Source: CAVSNH01 sp963729275 (GTDB taxonomy: Bacteria > Actinomycetota > Acidimicrobiia > Acidimicrobiales > RAAP-2). From it: 64,000 nt of DNA. The stretch is from the NCBI GenBank assembly GCA_963729275.1, contig CAVSNH010000007.1, positions 142,252 through 206,251 of the forward strand, given 5' to 3'. A program made the position numbers and the translations under genes. Below are positions 25,324 to 34,886 of this stretch, piece after piece; the stretch's first letter is position 1; every line of letters begins with the position of its first letter. The notes under the pieces were generated by a model. The model did no database searches. It was not told the origin of the DNA and saw nothing but the letters and a program-made list of their open reading frames with translations.

Positions 25324-25869
25324 TCAGGCCGGGTAGCGCGCCGTGCCGGCTGACATCATCCCGACCACGGCGCTCACCACGTCGTCCACCTCGTCGGGAG
25401 ACGGATCGAGCACGTGCCGCGCCGAGATCGGGACCGAGGAGAACTGGCGGTGCATGTGCTCGGTGGCGGCCTCGTCCCGGAAGACATGCTCCGATCGGCC
25501 CTCGACCCGCGCCCAGCATGTCTCGACGGACGGCATGAGCATCACGTAGTGGAGGGCGCCGAGCCCAGTGGCTCTGGTGAAGGCATCCAGGCACCACGGG
25601 CCCACGATGCCGTCGTAGACGGCGACGTACTCCCCCATGGCGTACCGGCCGGCGGCGGCGGCGGCCCGGATGACGGTGCCGTTCTGTGTGTCCGCCTCGG
25701 GGAGCCATGGCTCGATGGCCCCGTTGGCCAAGAAGGCGAAGAAGACGTCGCCGTCGATGCAGACGCTGCGCTCGAATCGAGCGGCCACAGCCCGGGCCAC
25801 CGTCGACTTGCCCGCTCCCGGCGGGCCGGTGACGACAACGAGAGCTCCTGGTCCGGCGCCAAGACTCAT
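25324..25869 (-). CDS. Small P-loop kinase/ATPase
   Basis: 181-residue nucleoside-triphosphate-binding protein of the shikimate/gluconate/zeta-like kinase fold. Walker A is VTGPPGAGKST at residue about 15, followed by a DxD-like CIDGDVFF, lid Arg residues in RVEGRSEHVFRDE and a C-terminal helix. The ATG at 25869 overlaps the cydC stop (ATGA), so it is the last gene of the cyd operon. Substrate cannot be inferred; a small molecule kinase or a protein that modifies a metabolite are both possible. Confidence 0.7.
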   Translation of the reverse strand: MSLGAGPGALVVVTGPPGAGKSTVARAVAARFERSVCIDGDVFFAFLANGAIEPWLPEADTQNGTVIRAAAAAGRYAMGEYVAVYDGIVGPWCLDAFTRATGLGALHYVMLMPSVETCWARVEGRSEHVFRDEAATEHMHRQFSSVPISARHVLDPSPDEVDDVVSAVVGMMSAGTARYPA

Positions 25870-27674
25870 GCCGAGCGGGCCTCCTCGAAGGTCGACGGCC
25901 GGCCCGGTGCCGGCAGCTGCATCTGCTCGTCCCACCACCACCTGGCGAAGCGCCCACCGGCGCCGACGAGGGCGGCGTGCCTTCCCCGTTCGACAACCCG
26001 GCCCCCGTCGAGGAATACGATCTCCTCGACCTGCTCGAGGCCGGCCAGTCGGTGGGTGATGAGCAGGATGGAGCGCCCTTCGGTGATCGACAGCGCGTCA
26101 GCCATCAGGGCGTCGGCCGCTACCGGCTCGAGGTGCTCGCCGGGCTCGTCGAGGATGAGGATGGGAAAGTCGGCGAGCAGGGCCCGGGCCAGGCCCAGTC
26201 GTTGGCGCTGGCCTCCGGAGAGGCGCGACCCGTCGACGCCGACCTCGGTGGCCAGGCCTTGGGGCAGGCCGGCCAGCCATTCCGCCAGGCCCACCCGGCC
26301 GAGTACTTCGGCCAGGTCGGTGTCGCTCGCCGAACGGCGGGCCAGGCGCAGGTTCTCGGCCACAGTGGTGTGGAACAGGTGGGGGCTCTGTCCGACCAGG
26401 CCGACCACCCGGCGAAGGTCGTCGCCGGCCAGCTGCTCGAAGGGGACGCCGTCGAGCGTGGCCTGGCCCGAGGTGGTGGCGACGAACCGGACGCACACGT
26501 CAGCCAGGGTCGACTTGCCCGCACCGCTCGGGCCCACCACCGCCACCCGGCGACCGGGGACGAGCTCGAGGTCCACACCTCGCAGCGCGTCGGTCGAAGC
26601 GCCGGGGTAGCGGACGGCGACGCCCGACAGTCGCAGCTCGTGGAGCCCGGGGCGCACCGGGTGCGGCCGGGCCGGATCGGTGACCGGAACGGGCGCCTCG
26701 CACACGGCGAAGACCCGGCCGGCGACCCGGCGCGACCGCTGCAGGAACTGAGTGGCGGCCGGTACCGGGCTCACGAGCTCGAGCGCGGCCAAAGGGACGA
26801 CGGCGAGGACAGCCAGCCACACGCCATCGAGGCGCCCGGCATGCACGGCGGCGACCCCGAATGCGAGCCCACCGACACAGGCGCCACCCATCATCAGCAC
26901 GGTGAGGGCCAAGCCCCATCCCCGGGTGGCGGCACCGCGCCGGGTGGTGGCCCGCAGTCGGCGGTCGGCCTGTTCGACCCGGGCCAGCTGGTCCTCCATG
27001 GCCCCGAAGACCACGAGCTCGGGAGCACCTTCGACCAAGTCGACCACCGCGTCGGACAGCACCCCGCGGTCCGAGGCCTGACCCACCTCCCGACGCGCCG
27101 CCAGTCGGCCGCAGAGCCAGGGGACGAAGGTGATCGACACGAGCAGGGCCACGAAGAAGACCGCGCCCGCGGCCGGAAGCACGAGCCACAACACCAAGGC
27201 GGCGACCCCGCCCACCGACGTGGCCACCATGAAGGGCGGTAGGACACGGAGGACCACGTCCTGCAACGAGTCCACATCGTCCACCACCCGGGCCAGCAGG
27301 TCGCCACGACCGAAGGCGGCCAGGCCGGCCGGGGCCAGCTGCTCGAGTCGCCGGTAGACGCGGACACGAAGGTCGGCCAGCAACCGAAAGGCGGCGTCGT
27401 GGCCCACCAGGCGCTCGCCGTAGCGGAGCAACCCGCGGGACAGGCCGAAGAATTGGACGCCGACGATGGCGATGGCCAGCGCCGATTCCGGCGGATGGTC
27501 GGCGGCGCGAGAGATGAGCCAGGCCGACGTGCCGAGGAGGGCGAGGGAGGCGGCCATGGCACCGGCACCGAGCAGGGAGGCCAGGGCCAGCCGGCGGGCA
27601 GCCGGTCGAGCCAGGGACAGAGTCTGGACTGCCGACGCGGTCCGCTCGCTACCGGAGCCGGGCGGCGCGCTCAT
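25866..27674 (-). CDS. cydC: Thiol reductant ABC exporter subunit CydC
   Basis: 602-residue half-transporter with six hydrophobic segments followed by an ATPase. CydDC exports cysteine or glutathione to the cell exterior and is needed to assemble cytochrome bd. Walker A is VGPSGAGKST (about residue 385), signature LSGGQRQRLGLAR, Walker B FPILILDEPGEHL (the Walker-B/D-loop region reads EPGEHLE, a known CydC trait). Overlaps cydD by 4 bp and the kinase by 4 bp. Confidence 0.9.
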   Translation of the reverse strand: MSAPPGSGSERTASAVQTLSLARPAARRLALASLLGAGAMAASLALLGTSAWLISRAADHPPESALAIAIVGVQFFGLSRGLLRYGERLVGHDAAFRLLADLRVRVYRRLEQLAPAGLAAFGRGDLLARVVDDVDSLQDVVLRVLPPFMVATSVGGVAALVLWLVLPAAGAVFFVALLVSITFVPWLCGRLAARREVGQASDRGVLSDAVVDLVEGAPELVVFGAMEDQLARVEQADRRLRATTRRGAATRGWGLALTVLMMGGACVGGLAFGVAAVHAGRLDGVWLAVLAVVPLAALELVSPVPAATQFLQRSRRVAGRVFAVCEAPVPVTDPARPHPVRPGLHELRLSGVAVRYPGASTDALRGVDLELVPGRRVAVVGPSGAGKSTLADVCVRFVATTSGQATLDGVPFEQLAGDDLRRVVGLVGQSPHLFHTTVAENLRLARRSASDTDLAEVLGRVGLAEWLAGLPQGLATEVGVDGSRLSGGQRQRLGLARALLADFPILILDEPGEHLEPVAADALMADALSITEGRSILLITHRLAGLEQVEEIVFLDGGRVVERGRHAALVGAGGRFARWWWDEQMQLPAPGRPSTFEEARSA

Positions 27675-29395
27675 CGGATCCCGAGCGGAGCGCCGAGATC
27701 CACGACCCGATCGGCCACCGCGGCCAGCGCCGGGTGGTGGGCGACGACGATGGCCGTCCGGCCCCGGAGGAGGCGGCTCACCGCCTCCACCACGGCTTCC
27801 TCGGTGGCCACGTCGAGGTAGGCCGTCGGCTCGTCCAGGAACACCACCGGGCCGTCCCTGACCACCACCCGGGCGAGGGCCAAACGCTGCCGCTCCCCGA
27901 CCGAAAGCCCGGCGCCCGACGCGCCGAGCAGCGTTGCCGACCCGTGCGACAGCCGCTCCACCACCGCATCGAGGCCGACGGTCGTCAACGCCCCGGCGAC
28001 CGCGGCATCACCGGCCATGGGTCGCCCGATGCGTACGTTGTCGGCCACCGAGCGGGCGAAGAAGTGGGGACGCTGCGGCATCCAGGCCACACGCGACCGC
28101 CACTCGTCGAGGTCGAGCTGCTCGAGCGGCACCCCGCCGACCCGTACCGAGCCGGCCGTGGGCGCCCGCAGGCCCAGGAGCACGTCGAACAACGTCGACT
28201 TACCGCACCCGCTCGGCCCCCGGAGGGCCACCGTCTCACCCGGCTGCACGACGAGGTCGAGGCCGTCGGGGGCAGGCACGTCCCGTCCCGGATGGACGAC
28301 CACCAGCCCGTGGATCTCGATGTGATCGCCTCGCGCCCGGCGGCGAGGTCCCGACCGCACATCCGGGGATTCGGCCGACGGCTCGATGAGGCGGAAGGCC
28401 TCTCCGGCCGCGGCCAGGCCGTCGGCACTGGCATGGAAGTTGGCGCCGAGGGAGCGCAACGGCAGATAGGCCTCGGGGACGAGGACCAGTACGAAGAGGG
28501 CGGTCGCGAACGAGAGGTGGCCGCCGAGCAGCCGGAGACCCACGGCCACGGCCACGAGCGCCACCGAAAAGGTGGCGAGGAGCTCGAGGACCAACGAGGA
28601 GAGGAAGGTGAGCTGGAGGGTGGCGAGCGTTGTGGTGCGATACCGGTCGGTGACCTCGGAGATGGCCTCGGCCTGCGCCTTGGCCCGGCCGAAGACCTTG
28701 AGCGTGGGCAGCCCCTTCACGACGTCGAGGAAGTGGCCGGCCAATCGATGAAGGGACGCCATCCTCCGGGCCGTGCGCTCGCCGGTGGCCGCGCCGACGA
28801 GGGCCATGAAGATCGGAATGAGCGGGACGGTCACGGCCACGATGAGCGCCGAAACCCAGTCGGCACCGGCCACGGCGGCCACCACGGCCAACGGCACCAC
28901 CACGGCGAGGATCACTTGGGGCAGGTAACGGGCGAAGTACCCGTCGAGAGCTTCGAGCCCGGTGACCACCAGGGCGGACAGTCGCCCTGCGTCACCCATC
29001 CCACTCCCTGTCCCCTCGATGTGGCCGGACCGGTCGAGGCCCGGCGGCCCGTCCGGCCCCAGGTTGGCGATCCGGCTCACCACCGCCCGCCGCAGTTCGG
29101 ACTGAGCCGTGGCCGAGGCCCGATAGGCCGCCCACTCGGCGGCCCAGGCCAGAGCGGCCCGGCCGGCCACCACGGCAGCCAGGGCTTCGAGTGCACCATC
29201 GAGGTCAGAGAGCGAACGATGACCGACGACGGCACCGGCCACGATCGATGCCACCAGTGCAGCCTGGAGGATCACGCAGGCGGCCGCCGCCGAGCCGATG
29301 AGCACAGCCAGAGCTACAAACTTCCGGGCGGAGGCCGAGTAGTGCAGCAGGCGACGGTCGGCCCTGCCCTGTGACGCGGTCGGTCCCATCGTCAC
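27671..29395 (-). CDS. cydD: Thiol reductant ABC exporter subunit CydD
   Basis: 574-residue partner half-transporter of CydC, with six N-terminal membrane segments and an ATPase. Walker A is LRGPSGCGKST, signature LSVGERQRLALAR, Walker B GPVVFLDEPTAYLD. The membrane part contains the GDAGRLSALVVTGLEALDGYFARYLPQ region typical of CydD. ATGA overlaps with the preceding MFS gene and with cydC show tight co-translation. Confidence 0.9.
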   Translation of the reverse strand: MTMGPTASQGRADRRLLHYSASARKFVALAVLIGSAAAACVILQAALVASIVAGAVVGHRSLSDLDGALEALAAVVAGRAALAWAAEWAAYRASATAQSELRRAVVSRIANLGPDGPPGLDRSGHIEGTGSGMGDAGRLSALVVTGLEALDGYFARYLPQVILAVVVPLAVVAAVAGADWVSALIVAVTVPLIPIFMALVGAATGERTARRMASLHRLAGHFLDVVKGLPTLKVFGRAKAQAEAISEVTDRYRTTTLATLQLTFLSSLVLELLATFSVALVAVAVGLRLLGGHLSFATALFVLVLVPEAYLPLRSLGANFHASADGLAAAGEAFRLIEPSAESPDVRSGPRRRARGDHIEIHGLVVVHPGRDVPAPDGLDLVVQPGETVALRGPSGCGKSTLFDVLLGLRAPTAGSVRVGGVPLEQLDLDEWRSRVAWMPQRPHFFARSVADNVRIGRPMAGDAAVAGALTTVGLDAVVERLSHGSATLLGASGAGLSVGERQRLALARVVVRDGPVVFLDEPTAYLDVATEEAVVEAVSRLLRGRTAIVVAHHPALAAVADRVVDLGAPLGIR

Positions 29396-30996
29396 CGCTC
29401 GTCGGCGCGGTGGTAATCGGCCAACAGTCGCCGCTCATCGTCGCGACGCGGGAACAGGGCGTAGACGAGCACGCCGCCGAGACCCACCGCCACCATTCCC
29501 GCCCCGTAGGCCCAGTGCTGTCCATGGATGAACGAATCCTTGGCCCCGGCGATGATCTGGTCGGCATCGGCTGGATACTGCCCGGCCAGGTTCGACGCGC
29601 TGGAATACGACTTGGTGAGCTCGCTCTCCACGTTGGCCGTGACCTGTGCCGACTGGGGGGAGGCGGCAATGGCCGCTCGAGTGGCCGCCGTGTAACCGGC
29701 GGTCAGCAGCGCACCGAGGATGGACTGCATGACTGCGCCGCCCAGGTCTCTCTGCAGATCGGCCGTCCCCGACGCCATGCCGGCCCGGTGCACCGGGACC
29801 GAGCCGGTCAGTGAGTGCGAGGCCGGTGTGCCGGCGAACCCCACGCCCGCCCCGATGAGGATGTAGGCGGCGGCGATGGACCAGAAGGAGGTGTGCTCGC
29901 GCCAGAAGGCAAACATGGTCACGAAGCCGAGGAGGATCAGCACGTATCCGACGAGCAGTGTGACCCGAGCCCCCCGCGCCTCGATCAACCGGGCCGAGTG
30001 CGGGGCGATGAGCACCATGACGGCGGCCGCCGGCAGAAGCGAAAGCCCGGCGTCGACCGTCGAATAGCCGAGCACGTTCTGCAGGTACTGCTGCCCGACG
30101 AACATGGCGCCCATGAGCGAGCCGAACACGATCATCCCCGCCGTGGCCGCCACCCAGAAGATGCGGCGTCCGGCCACGGCCAGATCGAAGAGGGGGTTGG
30201 CCACGCGACGCTCGCGGGCCCCGAAAACCACCAGCGCGCCGACGGCAACCAGGCCGAGGACCAAGGCCAGGGTTCCCTTCTCCGGGACAGGCGCGAAATT
30301 GATGGCGACAATCCCGGAGCCGACAAGGATCACGGAGATGAGGCCGCCAAGCCCGTCGACTCGCTCTGCCGTCTCGTTCACATGGCTCGGGACGAAGCGC
30401 ACGGTCATGACCACGGCCACCACGACAAGGGGAAGGGTCAGCAGGAACACCGAGCCCCACCAGAACCTGGACAGCACGAGCCCGGCGGCCAGGGGGCCGA
30501 GCGCCATCAAGCCACCACCGGTGGCTGACCACAACGCGATGGCACGGGTCCTGCCCTCGCCCGACCAGAGGGCGGTGATGAGAGAGAGGGTGGTGGGGTA
30601 GGCCATGCCGGCGGCCAGGCCACCCACGATCCTGGCCCCGACCAGCACCTCGACGGACGGTGCCCACGCCGCCACCAGGCAGGCGGGGACGGAGAGGACG
30701 ACGCCGACGAGCAACGTCTGCTTTCGCCCGCGGTGGTCGGCGATGGCCCCGAACCACAGCACCGAGGCGGCCAGGCCGAGCGAATAGGCCACGGCCACCA
30801 GGTTGAGCTGGGTCTGGGAAGCATCGAAGTGACGGCCGATGTCGGGAAGGGCCACGTTGGCGACGGCCAGAGGCAGGTTGGCCACCGACGCCACCAGAAT
30901 CAGCGTGAGAAGGACGAGCGAAGGTCGCTCCGGGGCCGGACCGGGCTCGTCGGCAGGCGCCGTCGTGGTGCGGGCAAGCGATCCCACGTCGCTCAC
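29392..30996 (-). CDS. DHA2-type MFS transporter inside the cyd operon
   Basis: 534-residue MFS exporter, DHA2-like, about 14 membrane helices. Helix 1 contains NLPLAVANVALPDIGRHF, motif A is GAIADHRGRKQT, and helix 5 has the TGGGLMALGPLAAGLVLS antiporter-type stretch. A 70-residue soluble loop (NVESELTKSYSSASNLAGQ) precedes the last helix. The GTG at 30996 overlaps the cydB stop (GTGA) and the stop overlaps cydD (ATGA), so it is a fixed member of the operon rather than a passer-by. It could export a metabolite linked to respiration or simply a drug. Confidence 0.87.
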   Translation of the reverse strand: MSDVGSLARTTTAPADEPGPAPERPSLVLLTLILVASVANLPLAVANVALPDIGRHFDASQTQLNLVAVAYSLGLAASVLWFGAIADHRGRKQTLLVGVVLSVPACLVAAWAPSVEVLVGARIVGGLAAGMAYPTTLSLITALWSGEGRTRAIALWSATGGGLMALGPLAAGLVLSRFWWGSVFLLTLPLVVVAVVMTVRFVPSHVNETAERVDGLGGLISVILVGSGIVAINFAPVPEKGTLALVLGLVAVGALVVFGARERRVANPLFDLAVAGRRIFWVAATAGMIVFGSLMGAMFVGQQYLQNVLGYSTVDAGLSLLPAAAVMVLIAPHSARLIEARGARVTLLVGYVLILLGFVTMFAFWREHTSFWSIAAAYILIGAGVGFAGTPASHSLTGSVPVHRAGMASGTADLQRDLGGAVMQSILGALLTAGYTAATRAAIAASPQSAQVTANVESELTKSYSSASNLAGQYPADADQIIAGAKDSFIHGQHWAYGAGMVAVGLGGVLVYALFPRRDDERRLLADYHRADER

Positions 30997-32066
30997 GTGG
31001 CCACCCCCCCGTCGCCCCCCGACGCCGCTGTCGTTGCGCCCGTCGACGTCGACGTCAGGTCGGCCGAGTCGTCCGGTTTCGGTCCCCGCGGTCCGACCAG
31101 ACGGCGCCGGAAGACCCAGTAGCTCCACCCTTGGTAGGCGATGACGAGCGGGGTGACGACCACCGCCACCACCGTCATGACCTTGAGGCTGTACGGCGGG
31201 CTGGCTGTCCCGGCCGCGGTGAGCGAAAAGGCGGGGCTCGTGCTCGAGACCATCACGTAGGGATGGAGGTTCACGAAGATGAGAGCGACGGTCGATCCCA
31301 TGGCCACGAGCGCTGAAGCGAACGCCCATCCTTCGGCTTCCAGTCCGGCCGCCCAGGCTGCGCCGACAACGGAAAGGACGGCGATGCCGTCGAGGAAGCT
31401 GGGCACGGCCTGTCGCGAGCCCACCGTCTCCGTCCAGATCACGAAGCCGAGGACCAGCGCCGATGCGACCCAACCCACCTTGGGCGCGAGGTTGGCGGCC
31501 CGCGCCCGGACGACGCTCGTCGTCTTGAGGGCGAGGAAGCACGATCCCGACAGCAGGGACAGGGCCACCAGGGTCAGCCCCGTCCAGAGGCCGTAAGGCC
31601 GCAAGAGGTCGAAGAACGTGCCGGTGTATTGGTGGGCCTTGTCGATGGGCAGCCCGGCCAGCAGGTCACCCAGCGCCACCCCGATGAGCAGGGGGACGAG
31701 CGTGCTGCCGATCACGAGGGACCAGCGCCAACCGGCGGTCCAGCGCTCGTCCTTGATCTTGGAGCGATACTCGAAGGACACCCCCCTCCCCATCAAGGCG
31801 ACGAGGACGAGCACCAGCGCCAGATAGAGGCTCGAGAACATGGTGGCGTACCACTGTGGGAACGCCGCGAAGATCAGTGCGCCGGCGACCACGAGCCACA
31901 CTTCGTTGCCGTCCCAGAACGGTCCGATGGTGTTGACGGCGGCCCTCTGCTCGGGCTCACTCCGGCCGACCACTGCGTGCAGCATTCCCACACCGAAGTC
32001 GAACCCCTCGAGCACGAGGAAGACGATCCAGAAGAATGCGTCGACGATGAACCAGAAGGTGACCAT
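30993..32066 (-). CDS. cydB: Cytochrome bd oxidase subunit II
   Basis: 357-residue membrane subunit of the cytochrome bd quinol oxidase. The N terminus FFWIVFLVLEGFDFGVGML and the highly conserved GPFWDGNEVWLVVAGAL segment (about residue 50-66) identify CydB. Start ATG at 32066, 7 bp after cydA. The C-terminal hydrophilic tail is Thr/Ser-rich. Functions with CydA at high oxygen affinity without pumping protons. Confidence 0.93.
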   Translation of the reverse strand: MVTFWFIVDAFFWIVFLVLEGFDFGVGMLHAVVGRSEPEQRAAVNTIGPFWDGNEVWLVVAGALIFAAFPQWYATMFSSLYLALVLVLVALMGRGVSFEYRSKIKDERWTAGWRWSLVIGSTLVPLLIGVALGDLLAGLPIDKAHQYTGTFFDLLRPYGLWTGLTLVALSLLSGSCFLALKTTSVVRARAANLAPKVGWVASALVLGFVIWTETVGSRQAVPSFLDGIAVLSVVGAAWAAGLEAEGWAFASALVAMGSTVALIFVNLHPYVMVSSTSPAFSLTAAGTASPPYSLKVMTVVAVVVTPLVIAYQGWSYWVFRRRLVGPRGPKPDDSADLTSTSTGATTAASGGDGGVAT

Positions 32067-32073
32067 GGCGCCC

Positions 32074-33486
32074 CTAGTAGACGAGAGCCGGCTCGTCGGG
32101 AGCTGTACCGGACTCACCGGCTCCCATCGACCCCTCGGTGTCGTGTTCGTCGCCGAGGTCGCGTCGGCCGTAACGGAGCATGAGCAAACCGTCAGCCAGG
32201 CCCAGCACGATGTAGGCCAGGACGAAGACGGCAAGGCTGATGGCGATGTCGGTGGTCGTGACCGACGGCGACGAAGCGTCGGCCGTTTTCAGGAGACCCT
32301 GGACGATCCAGGGCTGGCGACCGCTCTCGGTCAGCAGCCATCCGGCGGTGTTCATGGCGAAGGGGGTGATCGCCGCCCACGTGGCGACGCGTAGGAACCA
32401 CCGCGACTGTTCGAGCCTCCGGCGCTGGATGAGCCACCCACCCCACAGGCTGAAGAGCAAGACCAACCCGGCTACATAGGCCATGACCCGCATCGCCCAG
32501 TACTGGATGAACACATTGGGGGCGTACTGACCCGGCCCATAGACGTCGCGGTAGTGGGCGTTGAGCTGGTTGAGGCCCTCCACCTTTCCGTTCCATGTGC
32601 CGGTGGCCAACAGAGACAGCAGGTGCGGGATCTGGATGATCTCGAACGGGGCCTGATCGTCCTTGCCCCCACCGATCTGAAAGAGCGAGAAGGCACACGG
32701 CTGACAGGTTTTCCACTGCGCCTCGGCGGCCGCGATCTTGGTCGGCTGATAGGTGGTCTCGATCACTCCGAGATGGCTCCCCACCACCATGGCCAGGATG
32801 ATCGACGGGAATAGGACGACGAGCGCCAGAGTGGCGGTACGCCGGAAGGCATCGACCTCTCGTTGGCGCCGGAGGTGCCAGGCCGAGAAGGCCAGCATGA
32901 CCAGCGAGCCGGTGACCAATGCGGCAAGGACCACGTGCAAGTAGCTCCACAGGAACACCGGATTCGTGAAGAGGGCCCAGACGTCGGTCAGCACGGGTTG
33001 ATGGGCGTGGTTCAACACGTACCCGACTGGGTGTTGCATCCAGGAATTGGCGGCCATGATGAAAGCGGCCGAGAGCATGGCGCCGGCCGCCACTGCCCAA
33101 ATGCAGGCCAGGTGGACCCGTGGTGGCAACCGGTCCCAGCCGAAGAGCCAGGCCCCGAGGAACGTCGCCTCGAGGAAGAAGGCGACCAGGCCCTCCATGG
33201 CCAGAGGGCCCCCGAAGATGTTGCCCACGAAGGCCGAATAGACCGACCAATTCATCCCGAACTCGAACTCCTGAACCAGCCCGGTCACGACGCCCACGGC
33301 GACATTGATGAGGAGTAGGACGCCGAAGAAACGAGTGAGGCGTCGGTAGGTCTGGTCGCCCGACCGATACGCGGCCGTCTCCAGGATGGCCACCAGAAAG
33401 GCCAGCCCAATGGTGACCGGTACGAAGAGGAAGTGATAGATGCTGGTGGTGGCGAACTGCCAGCGAGCCAGGCTCGTGCCCATCAT
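32074..33486 (-). CDS. cydA: Cytochrome bd oxidase subunit I
   Basis: 470-residue quinol oxidase subunit that binds haems b558, b595 and d and reduces oxygen. The first helix holds the axial His18 (SIYHFLFVPVTIG). Helix 2-4 region has FEFGMNWSVYSAFVGNIFGGPLAMEGL; the C-terminal part has the conserved ESGRQPWIVQGLL motif. GGGAGG lies 3 bases before the first ATG (33486) and 6 before the next (33483); the latter is the better-spaced start. First gene of a six-gene operon: cydA, cydB, MFS, cydD, cydC, kinase. Confidence 0.93.
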   Translation of the reverse strand: MMGTSLARWQFATTSIYHFLFVPVTIGLAFLVAILETAAYRSGDQTYRRLTRFFGVLLLINVAVGVVTGLVQEFEFGMNWSVYSAFVGNIFGGPLAMEGLVAFFLEATFLGAWLFGWDRLPPRVHLACIWAVAAGAMLSAAFIMAANSWMQHPVGYVLNHAHQPVLTDVWALFTNPVFLWSYLHVVLAALVTGSLVMLAFSAWHLRRQREVDAFRRTATLALVVLFPSIILAMVVGSHLGVIETTYQPTKIAAAEAQWKTCQPCAFSLFQIGGGKDDQAPFEIIQIPHLLSLLATGTWNGKVEGLNQLNAHYRDVYGPGQYAPNVFIQYWAMRVMAYVAGLVLLFSLWGGWLIQRRRLEQSRWFLRVATWAAITPFAMNTAGWLLTESGRQPWIVQGLLKTADASSPSVTTTDIAISLAVFVLAYIVLGLADGLLMLRYGRRDLGDEHDTEGSMGAGESGTAPDEPALVY

Positions 33487-33508
33487 CTGCCTCCCGGCAC
33501 CCGCTCAC

Positions 33509-33533
33509 CGCGCCGGCACAGCTAGCCGGCGCG
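33509..33533. promoter_or_regulatory. Inverted repeat in the cydA leader
   Basis: Perfect 9-bp arms CGCGCCGGC and GCCGGCGCG with a 7-base loop, 23 bp before the cydA start on its 5' side. It could be a repressor operator or an RNA leader hairpin controlling the cyd operon. It does not match the TTGTGA-type Rex box. Confidence 0.5.
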
Positions 33534-33691
33534 CGGGCCCACATCAGTCGACGAACCCGCTCCCGAATGTCCGATCACCTAGGCCGCACCTCAGTATGGT
33601 CGGTGCCCGTCGCAAGGTGGCGGACCGCGACCGGCGCCGGCGGGCCTCGGTCGCCGACCGGGTACTGCTGTCTACGCGCCTCGCCCGGCCT

Positions 33692-34366
33692 ATGGTCCAC
33701 GTCGTGGCTGACCGGGATTGGTGGGAATGGCACAAGCCGTACGACAACCCCGGCTCGCCACTCTCGTACCGTCTGACTTCCGTCACGAGCCACTTGCGAG
33801 TCGCCCTGGACCAGTCCGAAGTGGGCCCGATTCGGATCATCAGCATGTGCGCCGGACAGGGGCGGGACGTCATCTCGGTCGTGGCCGATCACCCTCGCGG
33901 CGATGACGTGCGCGCCCGACTGGTCGAGCTCGACCCTCGCAACGTCGACTACGCACGGAGGACGGCTGCCGCCGTGCCGGGAGCGGTCATCGACGTCCGC
34001 CAAGCCGATGCCGGCACCACCGACGTCTACGTCGGGGCCGTTCCCGCCCAGGTCGTGCTGGCGTGTGGGGTCTTCGGCAACATCACGGACGACGACATCC
34101 ATCGCACGGTGCTCTCCCTTCCGGCTTTGTGCGCCCGTGACGCAACCGTCATCTGGACTCGGCACCGGCGACCTCCTGACCTCACTCCCACCATCCGTGA
34201 ATGGTTCCGGGGCGCCGGGTTCGAGGAGGTGTCCTTTGACGCACCCGGGAGCACGTTCTTCGGCGTGGGCGCGCACCGCTTCGTCGGTGAGCCGAGGCGG
34301 CTGGAGGCGGGAAAGAGGATGTTCACCTTCGTGGGCTTCGACCAGCTCCTGGCAAAGGACGGATAG
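33692..34366 (+). CDS. Class I SAM-dependent methyltransferase-like protein
   Basis: 224-residue Rossmann-type protein. The SAM motif appears as IRIISMCAGQGRDVISV, acidic strand-2 end as RARLVELDPRNVDYARR, and the fourth strand as AQVVLACGVFGNITDDD. It resembles the family in which a WWEWHKPYDNPGSPLSYRL N-terminal lid precedes the SAM fold; substrates are unknown. Start uncertain: ATG at 33692 was chosen; the frame continues upstream but is Arg-rich. Convergent with the STAS protein. Confidence 0.7.
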   Translation: MVHVVADRDWWEWHKPYDNPGSPLSYRLTSVTSHLRVALDQSEVGPIRIISMCAGQGRDVISVVADHPRGDDVRARLVELDPRNVDYARRTAAAVPGAVIDVRQADAGTTDVYVGAVPAQVVLACGVFGNITDDDIHRTVLSLPALCARDATVIWTRHRRPPDLTPTIREWFRGAGFEEVSFDAPGSTFFGVGAHRFVGEPRRLEAGKRMFTFVGFDQLLAKDG

Positions 34367-34408
34367 GACCCTGGACGACCGGTCCTGGGCGACGTCGGTC
34401 GGCCCCTG

Positions 34409-34729
34409 TCAGTCGGAGGTGTCGATCTCCAAAAGGTACGAGATACCGAGAATCTCGAAGACTCGAGCAACGGTATGGCTCGGGCGCGTGAGGGTGAGGG
34501 TCTGCCCGCCTTCGTCCATCTGCTCCTGTGCCCGAACCAGGGCGGCGACTCCGGACGAGTCGATGAACGCGAGCCCGGACAAATCGAGGATCACGCTCGG
34601 GGCGGCGGCCTCCTCGAGGAACTCGGTCAGCCGTGGTACCGACGCCAGGTCGAGCTCTCCACCCAGCCGGACGACACGGACGTCCCCGGTTGCACCCATC
34701 TCGATATCGAGCGGCCGTGCCTCATCCAT
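34409..34729 (-). CDS. STAS-domain anti-sigma factor antagonist
   Basis: 106-residue STAS protein of the RsbV/SpoIIAA type. Such proteins bind anti-sigma factor kinases when dephosphorylated and free an alternative sigma factor. The phosphorylatable Ser lies in DLSGLAFIDSSGVAALV; GELDLASVPRL is the usual second strand. Start ATG at 34729 has GGAGGAGCGGGG before it. A possible kinase partner is the fused ATPase at 55171, but the distance means this is only a suggestion. Confidence 0.85.
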   Translation of the reverse strand: MDEARPLDIEMGATGDVRVVRLGGELDLASVPRLTEFLEEAAAPSVILDLSGLAFIDSSGVAALVRAQEQMDEGGQTLTLTRPSHTVARVFEILGISYLLEIDTSD

Positions 34730-34886
34730 CCCCGCTCCTCCGACTCGGTGAGGCTCCGACAGTCGCCCGCGCCAGCGCATCGGCCTATCTGTTTCGCCAC
34801 TTTCGGCGCGAACCGGGAGTGGCCGACCCGCGAACCGGGAGCCGCCGACCCAAGCGGTCGCGCTGACGTCCGTACCATGGGGAGAA

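Noticed and set aside
31000..31542. N-terminal extension of the cyd-operon MFS gene through the cydB region
   Set aside because: That frame lies inside cydB and has no membrane character; the GTG at 30996 overlapping the cydB stop fits far better.
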